From CAWFKW01 sp963816535 (GTDB lineage: Bacteria > Bacteroidota > Ignavibacteria > Tepidaquicellales > OLB5), in the NCBI GenBank assembly GCA_963816535.1, contig CAWFKW010000003.1, forward strand, positions 1,674,001 through 1,738,000: a DNA stretch of 64,000 nt, read 5' to 3'. Below are positions 17,960-26,475 of the stretch, one piece after another. A program made the translations under genes and the position numbers. The notes beneath the pieces were generated by a model, which was given only the letters and a program-made list of their open reading frames with translations, searched no databases and had not been told where the DNA came from. Within the stretch, counting starts at the first letter, position 1; each line of letters opens with the position of its first letter.

Positions 17960-19345
17960 TTATTGTTCGTCGGGGCTTTCGTACATGTAAACCGTTGCGG
18001 CTATATAAACGGCGACTATCCCGAAACCCAAAAGTCCGACAGTAAATAATTGAATTGTGAAGTTGATTACAGAATCAAACATCAACTTTGAAAAAAACAG
18101 GAGCACAAAGAAAGTCGCTATGCCGCCGGTATTTTTGCGCCGGATAACCTTAAAGGAACCGATTGCAAATGAAATCTGAAAAATAAGGGCCATTAAAAAT
18201 CCCACAGCGCCGTATGCTGCGAGAATAGACGCCCACCCGACATCCGAGAAGCCCCAGACATAGGCAATTTCTTCCTGCGTTACAGGTTTAACAATCCACA
18301 TGGGGTGCATTCCAATGCCAAAAAGCACGTTACCATTCAACCATAACCCGACTAAAACATTTATACTGTTTAGGCGCGTTTCATACGTGCCCTCGTTGTT
18401 GCTCACATCACTTTCACCCTGCTCTATTCTTGCTCCTATGGCTTCGGTCAGATAATCAGAGCGGGGTATATAATTTACAAACACGTATACCAAAGTCAAC
18501 CCAACCAATACGAACAAGAAAATTTGCCTTAACACCAACCGAAATTCTTTTTTCCTAAGAGAGTTCCACAGAAACATAAGAAAAAGAGTTAAAGTGTAAT
18601 AAACCCATGCCTGTCTTCCAAAGGCAAGTATTTGCGGCATTACAAACAATACAACCAGAAACAACTGATATAACCTGAATTTATCGGTCATCCATTTGTA
18701 TACAAAGCCAAGGAAAAACAGTTCTCCGAAAAAGGTCCCTCCGTATACTCTGTATACTTCCATCCCGCCCGGCAGGGTTTGCTTGGCAATATCAACTTGC
18801 GGTAGAAAAGCTATGCCGGATATTGAAGTAAGTATATAAAGGACGTTTGAAATTATGGCCACGGGGAGCACTAACTTTGCCAGATAATTGAGTCCTTTGC
18901 GCTTTAAGAGCAGAAGAAAGGGGAATACCAGAAAAGACTGCCACGCACCTTTAAGCCTGAAAAAATATTCGAGTAAATTATAGTTATAAAGTATGGAGCT
19001 TACCAGAAACTGCGCCAAATAATACAAAAGCATGACCTTGACTATTATCAGGAGCTTGCTTGAATATAGTTCCCTATATTCCTTTACGCACCATAATGAA
19101 TAAACAATAAGGCCATAAAGAAGAAAATCAGAGACCCTCATATTCCTGTAAACAAAATACATTTCTTTAGGCAGAAGGCCCAGCGTTCCGTTTTCTATAA
19201 AATAGAAAAGAAATATTGCCCACGCCAGCAGTTTTGCTTTTTGCGGTAGCGGGCTTTGGGATTCGGCCCCTAGAGTAGGTTTCTGAATTCCGGCACTGAT
19301 ACCCGCAGACCTTTGTCTTATAGTATTTGAGGCAATCCTGAGCAT
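17960..19345 (-). CDS. O-antigen polymerase/ligase-like membrane protein (copy 1)
   Basis: 461 residues, polytopic with about ten to twelve hydrophobic stretches and a large periplasmic loop at about 285-370, as in Wzy/WaaL proteins. The loop holds SDYLTEAIGARIEQGE, YETRLNSI and GIGMHPMW. It is clearly paralogous to the next gene upstream; both share VYRVYGGTFFGE, LAFGR and the GxGMHPMW motif. The genes are separated by 2 nt. A role in polymerising or ligating the locus polysaccharide is inferred. Confidence 0.75.
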   Translation of the reverse strand: MLRIASNTIRQRSAGISAGIQKPTLGAESQSPLPQKAKLLAWAIFLFYFIENGTLGLLPKEMYFVYRNMRVSDFLLYGLIVYSLWCVKEYRELYSSKLLIIVKVMLLYYLAQFLVSSILYNYNLLEYFFRLKGAWQSFLVFPFLLLLKRKGLNYLAKLVLPVAIISNVLYILTSISGIAFLPQVDIAKQTLPGGMEVYRVYGGTFFGELFFLGFVYKWMTDKFRLYQLFLVVLFVMPQILAFGRQAWVYYTLTLFLMFLWNSLRKKEFRLVLRQIFLFVLVGLTLVYVFVNYIPRSDYLTEAIGARIEQGESDVSNNEGTYETRLNSINVLVGLWLNGNVLFGIGMHPMWIVKPVTQEEIAYVWGFSDVGWASILAAYGAVGFLMALIFQISFAIGSFKVIRRKNTGGIATFFVLLFFSKLMFDSVINFTIQLFTVGLLGFGIVAVYIAATVYMYESPDEQ

Positions 19346-19347
19346 TA

Positions 19348-20811
19348 TTAGGAAAGTTGTTTTCCGTTTAACAACAAGGGAGCATCTGCCAGTTCAAGTC
19401 TTTCTTCTTCTTTATGTTTTTCATAATTGAATACAATCACCGCCACGTAAAAATTCATTAAGGGCACAAGTCCCCACAAGCCGACGGAAATAAGTACGTA
19501 TGTGTAATCTATAAAAGTATCAAATATCATTTGGGAAAACGCCAGAACCATAAAAAACAATTGTAAATCTGAATGCTTCATTTTTTTAATGATTTTCCAG
19601 CTTATGGCAATATAATATATCTGAAAATACAGAGCCAGCCCGAGCCCTATCAGGCCGTATGCAGCAAGTACCGCGGGCCAGCGCACATCGCTGAAAGAAC
19701 CGTAATAAACCTGCTCTTCATAATTTTCAGGCCGGTAAACCCACATTGGATGCATACCCACACCTACCAGTAAATTACTATTGCTCCATAATTTAACCAG
19801 AGCATTATTTTGGAAAATGACCCTTGCTCCGTAAGTGCCTTCATTATATTCCACGTCTTCTTTTCCCTGCAGAACTCTTGCGGCAAGAGCCTGTATATAG
19901 TAATCAGAATCGGGCATAAATTCGATAAAACAAAAAATGAATGCCACCAAAACCAAGCAGAGCAGCACCGCCTGCCGTGCCAGAAGCCTGAATTTTTTCT
20001 TTTTCAGCGAATTGATAATTACGAACGACATGAAGACAAAAATATAATATGCCCATGAATTTCTTCCGAATGCCAGAAACTGCGGGAGTGCAAATAGAAG
20101 AACGAAGAAGACATGCCAGAACTTGAATTTTTTCGTGATCCAGTAATATACGAAACCCATCATAAAGAATTCGCCAAAGAAGGTACCGCCGTAAACCCTG
20201 TAAACAAAGATTCCGCCCGGCAAGTTTTGAGCCATAATAGATACGTCGGGCAGAAACGCGATTCCGGTTAGCGCCGATAATATATACAGAACGCAGGATA
20301 CTACCGCAACAGGAAATACCAGTTTGATAAAATATCCCCACCCGTCGCGCTGGTAAAGTAGCAGGTAGGGAAAAACAAGGAACGATCCCCAGAGGCCCTT
20401 TAGCCTGAATCCGTATTCGATAGGGTTAAACCCGTATTGCACCGCACTGATCACAAACTCAAAAACTAAGTACCCCAATAATAATTTGGTTACTATAAGT
20501 GATTTGCTCTTAAACAGAGTCCGGTATTCGCGGGCGCACATGAAGGAGTAGATTATCAAACCCAGTAGAATGAAGTCCGAGATCCTGAGCGCCCTGTAAA
20601 CCGTGTACCATCTTTCGGGAACAAGGCCAAGCGTGCCGTTTTGTATAAAGAAGTAAAGGAACAGGGCGTAAGCTAAACCCCGCGCCTTAAGAGAGTAAGT
20701 AATTCTGTCGCGTATATACCTATCGCCTTTTATAATGTCAGCCTTAGTGGGGGCCGCGCCGACAGGGGGCTTATTGAAGCCTACAAAAGTATTTGTAATT
20801 GCTTTCTCCAA
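19348..20811 (-). CDS. O-antigen polymerase/ligase-like membrane protein (copy 2)
   Basis: 487 residues, start TTG with AAGG three nt upstream. Same architecture and motif order as copy 1: GLVPERWYTVYRALRISDF, VYRVYGGTFFGEFF, LAFGRNSW, the periplasmic loop with SDYYIQALAARVLQG, and GVGMHPMW. The pair could be a polymerase and a ligase, or two polymerases with different linkage. It lies 3 nt from the nucleotidylyltransferase fusion gene, so they form one transcript. Confidence 0.75.
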   Translation of the reverse strand: MEKAITNTFVGFNKPPVGAAPTKADIIKGDRYIRDRITYSLKARGLAYALFLYFFIQNGTLGLVPERWYTVYRALRISDFILLGLIIYSFMCAREYRTLFKSKSLIVTKLLLGYLVFEFVISAVQYGFNPIEYGFRLKGLWGSFLVFPYLLLYQRDGWGYFIKLVFPVAVVSCVLYILSALTGIAFLPDVSIMAQNLPGGIFVYRVYGGTFFGEFFMMGFVYYWITKKFKFWHVFFVLLFALPQFLAFGRNSWAYYIFVFMSFVIINSLKKKKFRLLARQAVLLCLVLVAFIFCFIEFMPDSDYYIQALAARVLQGKEDVEYNEGTYGARVIFQNNALVKLWSNSNLLVGVGMHPMWVYRPENYEEQVYYGSFSDVRWPAVLAAYGLIGLGLALYFQIYYIAISWKIIKKMKHSDLQLFFMVLAFSQMIFDTFIDYTYVLISVGLWGLVPLMNFYVAVIVFNYEKHKEEERLELADAPLLLNGKQLS

Positions 20812-20814
20812 ACC

Positions 20815-23280
20815 TTACAGGCTCTCGTGGTATTTTTTAATCTTGTGCGAGTATTCCCTCACCAGCTCATCGGCGGCCCTTTTTGTTTTCGCTTCAGCGT
20901 TTACATGAAATATTTCGCGCTCGCTATCCGGTATGCACAGCGCCCATTTGTACTGGTCGAAGAAGATCTTGATACCGTCTATAAGTTCCCTTTTCATTCC
21001 TTCTGATTCTTCCACAAGCTTTCGCATAATTTTGCCCTTCTGGTCCTTGGTGCAGAAGACGTTATTTTTCGCCATGAAAAGGCGCGGAGTCTCTTTTTCT
21101 ACGCGGCTAAGCGACTTGCCTGACCTGGCGAGAAGCTCAAGTATCTTAACTATAGTAAACATTCCGTCTGTTGCAAAAAGAAAATCAGGAAATATTACCC
21201 CTCCCTTCGTCCCCCCTGCAAGCTCAACTTCCGGGTCATCGGTAGCGTTCATCATTGCGAAGTGGGAATCCTTTACTCTCACGATCTCAGAGAAATATTT
21301 CTTTGCCACAATATCTATTTCGCCTGAGGCCTGTATAGGGACGGCGATCTTCTTTGTCTTCGGGAAAAGGCTGAGATATAAATAAACCACGACGCTCAGG
21401 AACCTGTCATAGCTCATTATTCTGCCAAGGTCGTCGACCATGTATATTTTCTCGCCGCCCGCGTCTATCAAAAACCCAAGGTCGTACTTAAGAGATGTGA
21501 CAATATATGATAGCTGCTGAAGCGCATCGCGGAATTCCTCGGGTGAACGGGTTTGCTTGGCAGAATCAAGGTGAGTATCAAGCGAAACAACGTCGATATC
21601 CATATTGTTAATGATCATTGGCAGAATATCGGCTGTTATTCCGTGCGAGAAATTAATAGCGATCTTAAACTTTCTTTTATTTATCGAAGCCGCGTCTATG
21701 TTATTCAGAAAGTGCGTTTTGTACTCTTCGTATGTTTTAGCTGGATATGTTACGGTTCCTATTTTATCGAAAGGAGTTGGGCGCGTATCGCCTGAAACAT
21801 ACAACCTCTCGATAGTCTTTGTTTTTGTGGAAGAAATATCTTTGCCGTCTGAATCAAAAAATATGATGTCGCACCTAGAAGCGTCAAACGGAGATTTCCT
21901 AACAAAAATACCGCCTGAACCTTTCCCGGAGTTCAATTCAAGCCTGAGCACAGGTATAGGCATTGTATGAACGTCAAGCACGTCAACTCCGCTGGCAAGC
22001 AGCCCGCTTGTGATGGCGCGTTTTATCATAAGCGATACGTTATCAAGGTCGCGTGAGATGAGAACTTTCGAGCCCACGCCTGTAGATACGCCGTACATCA
22101 TGCCAAGCCTTGCGCCGAATTCGGGAGTAATTTCAATATTTGCCAGGCCGGTTATCCTCGCATCGGTAAAGAAAGTGTCTTTCCAGCGGTCTTCCCATAT
22201 CAGGTTCTTAGTAAGAATGGAATTTGCGTCGATAGTTTTATGCGGCCATATCTTTACGTCGGGCCTTATGTGCACATGGTGCCCCACCTGAACGTGATCT
22301 CCGATAAAGACATTCTGCGAAACGGTCACATGCGGTTTTATTCTTACGTTATTGCAAATAACGTCGTATGAAATCTTGGAGCCTTCATCAATGCTCACGT
22401 GATTCCAGAGTATCGAATCCTTTATTACTGCGTTTGGGCCGATGTGGCATCCTTTGCCTATCACAGAATTAACGACCTGGGAATTTCTTGAAATGCGCGA
22501 AGACTTATCTATAACATTGCCGTTCTTTGTTAAACCTTTAACGGACGGGATATCTATTTTTCCTTTCAGCGCATCCAGGTTTGTGACAATATAATCGTCA
22601 AGCGAGCCCACGTCTTTCCAGTAGCCGGTTTCAATTGCGCCGAACAAAGGCCCGCGCCCGCGCAACATGTACGGGAAAAGGTCCTTTGAAAAATCGCAGT
22701 CCGCTTTCGCTCCCTGCGCTTCAGGAACTTTGGCAAGGGTCTCTTTTTCAAGCACGTATATGCCTGTGTTGATCGTATCGCTGAAAACCTCGCTCCATGA
22801 AGGTTTCTCAAAGAATTTCGTGATTCTCCCCGACTTATCCGTGAGGACTATCCCGAACTGCAGCGGGTTTCGCGCCCTGGTGAGCACCAACGTTGCGGCG
22901 GCCTTCTTCCTGTCATGGAATGAAACTGAATGGGTGAGGTCAAAATCCGTCACAACATCGCCGCTGAGAATTATAAACCGCCCCTCTATCATATCAAACG
23001 CGCAATACACCGCGCCGGCGGTGCCGTAGTCAGCATCCGGTTTCACATATCTGATCTTCACCCCAAGCTTCCTTCCGTCCTTCAGGTAATCTTTAATTAT
23101 TTCAGCCTGGTGGTAGAGTATAACTATCAGGTCCGTAATGTTGTGCTTTTTCAGCAGCACGATGTTATGTTCGATAATCGGCTTATTAAGCAAGGGCGCC
23201 ATAGGCTTCGGAATGTTCGCTGTTAGCGGCCTGAGCCGCGTGCCAAACCCACCCGCCATGATAACTGCCTGCATCTTCAC
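20815..23280 (-). CDS. NDP-sugar nucleotidylyltransferase fused to a degenerate phosphohexomutase
   Basis: 821 residues in three parts: a nucleotidyltransferase domain (about 1-235) with GGFGTRLRPLT (10-20) and KPMAPLLNKP; a left-handed beta helix of hexapeptide repeats (about 255-365); and an alpha-D-phosphohexomutase-like region (about 375-815). The mutase landmarks are changed: the phosphoserine loop TASHNP is replaced by FVRKSPFDAS, the metal loop DxDxDR by DAGGEK, and the sugar loop GEXSGH by GGTKGG. The mutase part is therefore probably not catalytic. Similar fusions are known in Cyanobacteria and related phyla, annotated as mannose-1-phosphate guanylyltransferases. Sugar specificity is not proven. 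Confidence 0.85.
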   Translation of the reverse strand: MKMQAVIMAGGFGTRLRPLTANIPKPMAPLLNKPIIEHNIVLLKKHNITDLIVILYHQAEIIKDYLKDGRKLGVKIRYVKPDADYGTAGAVYCAFDMIEGRFIILSGDVVTDFDLTHSVSFHDRKKAAATLVLTRARNPLQFGIVLTDKSGRITKFFEKPSWSEVFSDTINTGIYVLEKETLAKVPEAQGAKADCDFSKDLFPYMLRGRGPLFGAIETGYWKDVGSLDDYIVTNLDALKGKIDIPSVKGLTKNGNVIDKSSRISRNSQVVNSVIGKGCHIGPNAVIKDSILWNHVSIDEGSKISYDVICNNVRIKPHVTVSQNVFIGDHVQVGHHVHIRPDVKIWPHKTIDANSILTKNLIWEDRWKDTFFTDARITGLANIEITPEFGARLGMMYGVSTGVGSKVLISRDLDNVSLMIKRAITSGLLASGVDVLDVHTMPIPVLRLELNSGKGSGGIFVRKSPFDASRCDIIFFDSDGKDISSTKTKTIERLYVSGDTRPTPFDKIGTVTYPAKTYEEYKTHFLNNIDAASINKRKFKIAINFSHGITADILPMIINNMDIDVVSLDTHLDSAKQTRSPEEFRDALQQLSYIVTSLKYDLGFLIDAGGEKIYMVDDLGRIMSYDRFLSVVVYLYLSLFPKTKKIAVPIQASGEIDIVAKKYFSEIVRVKDSHFAMMNATDDPEVELAGGTKGGVIFPDFLFATDGMFTIVKILELLARSGKSLSRVEKETPRLFMAKNNVFCTKDQKGKIMRKLVEESEGMKRELIDGIKIFFDQYKWALCIPDSEREIFHVNAEAKTKRAADELVREYSHKIKKYHESL

Positions 23281-23355
23281 ATTGTTTGATGGTTATTAAA
23301 TAACGGGCGCATTACAACATTAACTGAAGGCGCTCCGGAAATATCCTCCAGGAAA

Positions 23356-23982
23356 CTATTTCTTATCTTCTTTATTATCTTCTTTTTTGAAATCAAAATT
23401 TATGTTCGGAACCTTATCGTTGCCCGGGGCCGTTTTGAAATATTGTTTCTCTTTAAACCCGAATAACTTCGCGGTTATTAATGTAGGGAAGCTTCTTATC
23501 TTTGTGTTGTATTCCTGCACCGCCTCGTTGAATTTTTTCCTTTCAACGGCAATGCGGTTCTCCGTTCCTTCAAGCTGCGACTGTAGCGACAGGAAATTTT
23601 CGTTTGCTTTCAGCTGGGGATAATTTTCTGCGACCACAAGAAGCCTTGAAAGCGCGCCGGATAATTTGTCCTGCGCATCCTGGAATTTTTTGAATTTGTC
23701 TTCGTCTGTCAGGTCGTCAGCCGAGAGCTTAATCTGGCCTACCTGCGATCTCATTTCGGTGACCTCTGTAAGCACGCTTTTTTCAAAATCGGCGTACCCT
23801 TTCACCGTGTTTACCAGGTTTGGAATAAGATCGGCCCGCCTCTGGTACTGGTTTTCAACCTGCGCCCATGACTGGTTAACATTTTCATCCATTTGGACCA
23901 GCGTGTTATAACTGCATCCCGAAAAAGAAGAAATGAAAGCTAAAATTAAAGTAATTTTTAAAAACCAAGCTGTTTTTCTCAT
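23356..23982 (-). CDS. lemA: LemA family lipoprotein-like membrane protein
   Basis: 208 residues: a hydrophobic N-terminus ending in FSGCSYN (lipobox-like), then the family signature VNQSWAQVENQYQRRADLIPNLV (about 35-57), a long helical region and the end segment IRSFPTLITAKLFGFKE. LemA proteins are membrane-anchored helical proteins of unclear function. The usual TPM-domain partner genes are absent next to it. The tail is very rich in Lys, Glu and Asp. Confidence 0.9.
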   Translation of the reverse strand: MRKTAWFLKITLILAFISSFSGCSYNTLVQMDENVNQSWAQVENQYQRRADLIPNLVNTVKGYADFEKSVLTEVTEMRSQVGQIKLSADDLTDEDKFKKFQDAQDKLSGALSRLLVVAENYPQLKANENFLSLQSQLEGTENRIAVERKKFNEAVQEYNTKIRSFPTLITAKLFGFKEKQYFKTAPGNDKVPNINFDFKKEDNKEDKK

Positions 23983-24122
23983 ATATTATAATAAATTAAA
24001 TACCCAACGTACTAAAGATAATGAATAAATACTAATTGAAAAAGTGAGGAAGTATAACTGGCAGGCGTCACTTTTTTATGATTTTAGAGAGGATTTTAAA
24101 CGAATTGATTACGGCAATGCAG

Positions 24123-24221
24123 CTATCTGCCTTTAAGTCCGAAAATTAACGTTGAACAGTACAGCAGCAGAAAGATCAAAACCTTGATTAACTCGTATTT
24201 AAATTGTTTTAATAGTCCCAT
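24123..24221 (-). CDS. possible 32-residue single-span membrane peptide
   Basis: In a 399-nt stretch with no annotated gene, the minus strand encodes MGLLKQFKYELIKV followed by a hydrophobic segment LIFLLLYCSTLIF and a short basic tail. A basic-then-hydrophobic pattern is typical of tiny membrane proteins. An AGG lies 5-8 nt before the ATG. There is no homologue I can name, so it may also be a chance ORF. Confidence 0.35.
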   Translation of the reverse strand: MGLLKQFKYELIKVLIFLLLYCSTLIFGLKGR

Positions 24222-24319
24222 TTTGCCTGATAAGATTTTATGGAGGTCTATACTATTTAGACATTAGCGCACTATGAGCGTGACAGTTGGCAGATTTAGA
24301 TTCGGGAGCTCATAAAATA

Positions 24320-24356
24320 AAAACCGCATGAAATCTGTCAAAGCTCCCATGCGGCA
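24320..24356 (-). terminator. rho-independent terminator of the sigma/Spy operon
   Basis: Read on the minus strand, the stem GCCGCATG pairs with CATGCGGT and is followed by TTTTTATTTT. It starts about 26 nt downstream of the Spy-like gene's stop. Confidence 0.8.
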
Positions 24357-24381
24357 TTAGTTAAATTATCCGGATATTATA

Positions 24382-24921
24382 TTATTTTGACGGACCTCGG
24401 GGCCCCGGAGGAGGCCCTTTTGGTCCCGGGGGAGAACTTGCCATCATTTTAAGCACGTCGCCTATTATCTCATCAAATTTCTTTTTCTGGTTATCGTCGC
24501 ATAATGCCCTAACCTTCTGAAAATGTATGAATGTTGCAAGCTCAATTTGTTTCTGTCCCTTGGCAATATTATCGGTTACCTGGTTCAGCTTAGCGGAATC
24601 TACCTGCGGAGCAGAGATCATTTTGAAAAGTTCATCTTTATTTTTTTGATTTTCTTCTATCACCTGCTTCATGGCGTTTTGATGCTCGTCTCTGAGCTTG
24701 ATGAAGTCGGCAAGCTGCGACTGGTTTAGGTTCAGCTCGTGGATAAGGAACTCGCCGGGCCTTTCCTCCTGCCCGGGCGGGGGAGGGTTGCCGTTAAACA
24801 TAAACTCAGGGCGGGGCGGGTGCGGTTTATTGAACCACATAAATGCAAGGGTTCCGAAATTTAATACTAATAATGCAAGTATCAGCGCGCCCATTATTTT
24901 GGGCTTATCAAAATAATTCAT
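24382..24921 (-). CDS. Spy/CpxP-like periplasmic sensor protein
   Basis: 179 residues: an N-terminal membrane span or signal anchor (about 13-31, LILALLVLNFGTLAFMWF), a Pro-rich linker, then a helical domain with LNLNQSQLADFIKLRDEH (about 63-80), the LTxxQ-like element of Spy/CpxP/CnrX-type periplasmic heavy-metal or envelope-stress sensors. A Pro/Gly-rich tail ends it. The gene lies 4 nt after a small membrane protein gene and downstream of an ECF sigma gene, forming a sigma/regulator/sensor operon. Confidence 0.78.
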   Translation of the reverse strand: MNYFDKPKIMGALILALLVLNFGTLAFMWFNKPHPPRPEFMFNGNPPPPGQEERPGEFLIHELNLNQSQLADFIKLRDEHQNAMKQVIEENQKNKDELFKMISAPQVDSAKLNQVTDNIAKGQKQIELATFIHFQKVRALCDDNQKKKFDEIIGDVLKMMASSPPGPKGPPPGPRGPSK

Positions 24922-24925
24922 AATG

Positions 24926-25225
24926 TTAGTAGTTATATGTTGAGTTTGAATTAAAATATTCTTTGGCGAACGAAGTTATATCTTCATTGCCGTTTGTCTG
25001 CTGTTTCACCGCGCCGGCATAACTTGTCCACACTGCGACGTTAATTACTATCACTGCGATCGCAGCCAGCGCCGCGGCAAAAACTGTGCGTGAAACAGGG
25101 GATTTTCCCGCCCCCTTCACATTCAACCCCGATTTAATTTTCGCAAATAAAAACGGGTTTGCTTCCGCCCGTTTAATGCCGTTCAGGCTTTCCAGTGTTT
25201 TTTCTATTTTTTCCTGTGTGTCCAT
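24926..25225 (-). CDS. small single-span membrane protein, putative anti-sigma factor
   Basis: 99 residues: a charged cytoplasmic N-terminus (1-45) with KIEKTLESLNGIKRAEANPFL, one hydrophobic span (about 46-68) and a short exterior tail. There is no zinc-binding His/Cys signature of the ZAS anti-sigma type. Its place between the ECF sigma gene (45 nt away) and the Spy-like gene (4 nt away) suggests that it holds the sigma factor at the membrane. This is inference from position and topology. Confidence 0.55.
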   Translation of the reverse strand: MDTQEKIEKTLESLNGIKRAEANPFLFAKIKSGLNVKGAGKSPVSRTVFAAALAAIAVIVINVAVWTSYAGAVKQQTNGNEDITSFAKEYFNSNSTYNY

Positions 25226-25269
25226 TTCTGTGTATTTAGATGTTTTTTTGAGCCGAAACTTGCGGTTAT

Positions 25270-25920
25270 TTAAATATTTGAATAATATTTATTTAACATG
25301 ATTTTCAAATTGTTCCTGGCACGGTGCAGAAGCGATTCGACCGAAGGTACTGAAGCGTTCATAACTTCGCTGATTTCCTTATAGTTCAGTCCCTCTATTT
25401 TGTTGAGCGTGAAAGCTATTTTCTGATTAGCCGGCAGCTTATCAATAGCTTTGAAGAGTGTTGCCGCCATCTCTGAATTCTCCACATCTATTCCCGGGTG
25501 ACGGAAGTCAGAAAGTTCTTTCAGGTTCTTTTCGCTTTCGCCAAAAATGCTTGTTACAAAGGCGAACCTTTTCTTTCTTTTCTTTTTCCTCACCTGGTCA
25601 AGCGATTTGGTCATAGTGATGCGGTATATCCACGTTGAAAGAGATGAATCGCCGCGGAACCTTTTTATGGAATTAAAAATCTCGATAAAAACTTCCTGAG
25701 CGGTATCTTCGGCGTCTTCGGCGTTTTGCAGGATGCCGAGCGATGAGTTATATACCCGGTCTTTGAACATATCTACAAGCTCCCTGAAAGCGTTTTCGCT
25801 TCCGGAAGTTAACCCAGATATTAATGTTTTTTCATCCAACGGCGCCTCTTTATTATTAGACGACAATTCCGTATAAAACTTGCTGTAATTAATTAAAATA
25901 GATATTGAAAAAGATTTCAC
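25270..25920 (-). CDS. ECF-type RNA polymerase sigma factor
   Basis: Up to 216 residues. Region 2 is visible as AFRELVDMFKDRVYNSSLGIL, then DAEDTAQEVFIEIFNSIKRF and STWIYRITMTKSLD; region 4 as AIDKLPANQKIAFTLNKIEG...YKEISEVMNASVPSVESLLHRAR. The start is unclear: the given ATG adds about 28 residues before a TTG (LDEKTLISGL) that would be closer to normal length. It heads the operon with the small membrane protein and Spy-like sensor, so it probably responds to envelope or metal stress. The linker is unusually Lys-rich (RKKKRKKRF). Confidence 0.88.
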   Translation of the reverse strand: MKSFSISILINYSKFYTELSSNNKEAPLDEKTLISGLTSGSENAFRELVDMFKDRVYNSSLGILQNAEDAEDTAQEVFIEIFNSIKRFRGDSSLSTWIYRITMTKSLDQVRKKKRKKRFAFVTSIFGESEKNLKELSDFRHPGIDVENSEMAATLFKAIDKLPANQKIAFTLNKIEGLNYKEISEVMNASVPSVESLLHRARNNLKIMLNKYYSNI

Positions 25921-25924
25921 AGTG

Positions 25925-25956
25925 TTGCTTTTTTGTATTCGAAACAGTTAACTTTG
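25925..25956 (+). promoter_or_regulatory. Bacteroidetes-type promoter of the fluoride operon
   Basis: TAACTTTG at 25949-25956 fits the TAnnTTTG -7 box. TTG at 25925-25927 lies 21 nt before it as a -33 element. Transcription would start just before the riboswitch aptamer at about 25967. Confidence 0.65.
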
Positions 25957-25966
25957 TGTTCAACAA

Positions 25967-26014
25967 TGGCGATGGAGTTCGCCCAAAACGCTTTTTGTAA
26001 GCTGATGACTCCTG
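25967..26014 (+). ncRNA. fluoride (crcB motif) riboswitch aptamer
   Basis: The sequence follows the crcB-motif consensus: GGCGATGGAG, then TTCGCCCAAAACGC, a short variable stem, and GCTGATGACTCC. The hairpin GGCG...CGCC is present, and the loop GGAG can pair with CTCC at 26009-26012 as the pseudoknot. It is followed by crcB, the fluoride channel gene, as expected for this class. Confidence 0.93.
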
Positions 26015-26045
26015 CAAATACGGAAATTTTTGCAGGGGTTTTTTG
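26008..26045 (+). terminator. expression-platform terminator of the fluoride riboswitch
   Basis: ACTCCTGCAAA (26008-26018) can pair with TTTGCAGGGGT (26029-26039) and is followed by a T run. The left arm shares CTCC with the aptamer pseudoknot, so fluoride binding should block the terminator and switch transcription on. Confidence 0.85.
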
Positions 26046-26090
26046 TTTACATGCGGATTTGAAGGATTTATAAAAATATAAAGTTAATTT

Positions 26091-26468
26091 ATGCAGCACA
26101 TTTTTTTAATCGGCGCAGGCGGATTCCTGGGCGCTGTTGCCAGATACACGGTTTCAAAATACCTCGGAAATTTTATGGCGTCATTTCCTTTGGGCACTTT
26201 GGCGGTAAATGTTTCAGGAAGTTTTTTGCTGGGTTTCATTATGTACAGCATCGCTTTCGGCAAATCTGTTCCGGCCGACCTGAGGGACCTGATAACAATA
26301 GGATTTATAGGGGCGTATACAACTATGTCTACATTCAGCTACGAGACCGTGCGCCTGGCGGAACTTAACGAACTTTTTTTGGCCTTTTTAAATTTATTCC
26401 TGAATTTGATCTTATGCATAGGAGCCATATATTTATCAAAAGAACTGGCTATCATAATAAACAAATAG
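26091..26468 (+). CDS. crcB: fluoride channel CrcB/FluC
   Basis: 125 residues, four hydrophobic spans. Family hallmarks: GAGGFLGAVARY (8-19), GTLAVNVSGSFLLG (35-48, with the conserved Asn), and GFIGAYTTMSTFSYE (about 72-86). FluC works as a dual-topology dimer letting fluoride leave the cytoplasm. A fluoride riboswitch directly precedes it and a DUF190 gene follows after 7 nt. Confidence 0.95.
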   Translation: MQHIFLIGAGGFLGAVARYTVSKYLGNFMASFPLGTLAVNVSGSFLLGFIMYSIAFGKSVPADLRDLITIGFIGAYTTMSTFSYETVRLAELNELFLAFLNLFLNLILCIGAIYLSKELAIIINK

Positions 26469-26475
26469 AAACATC

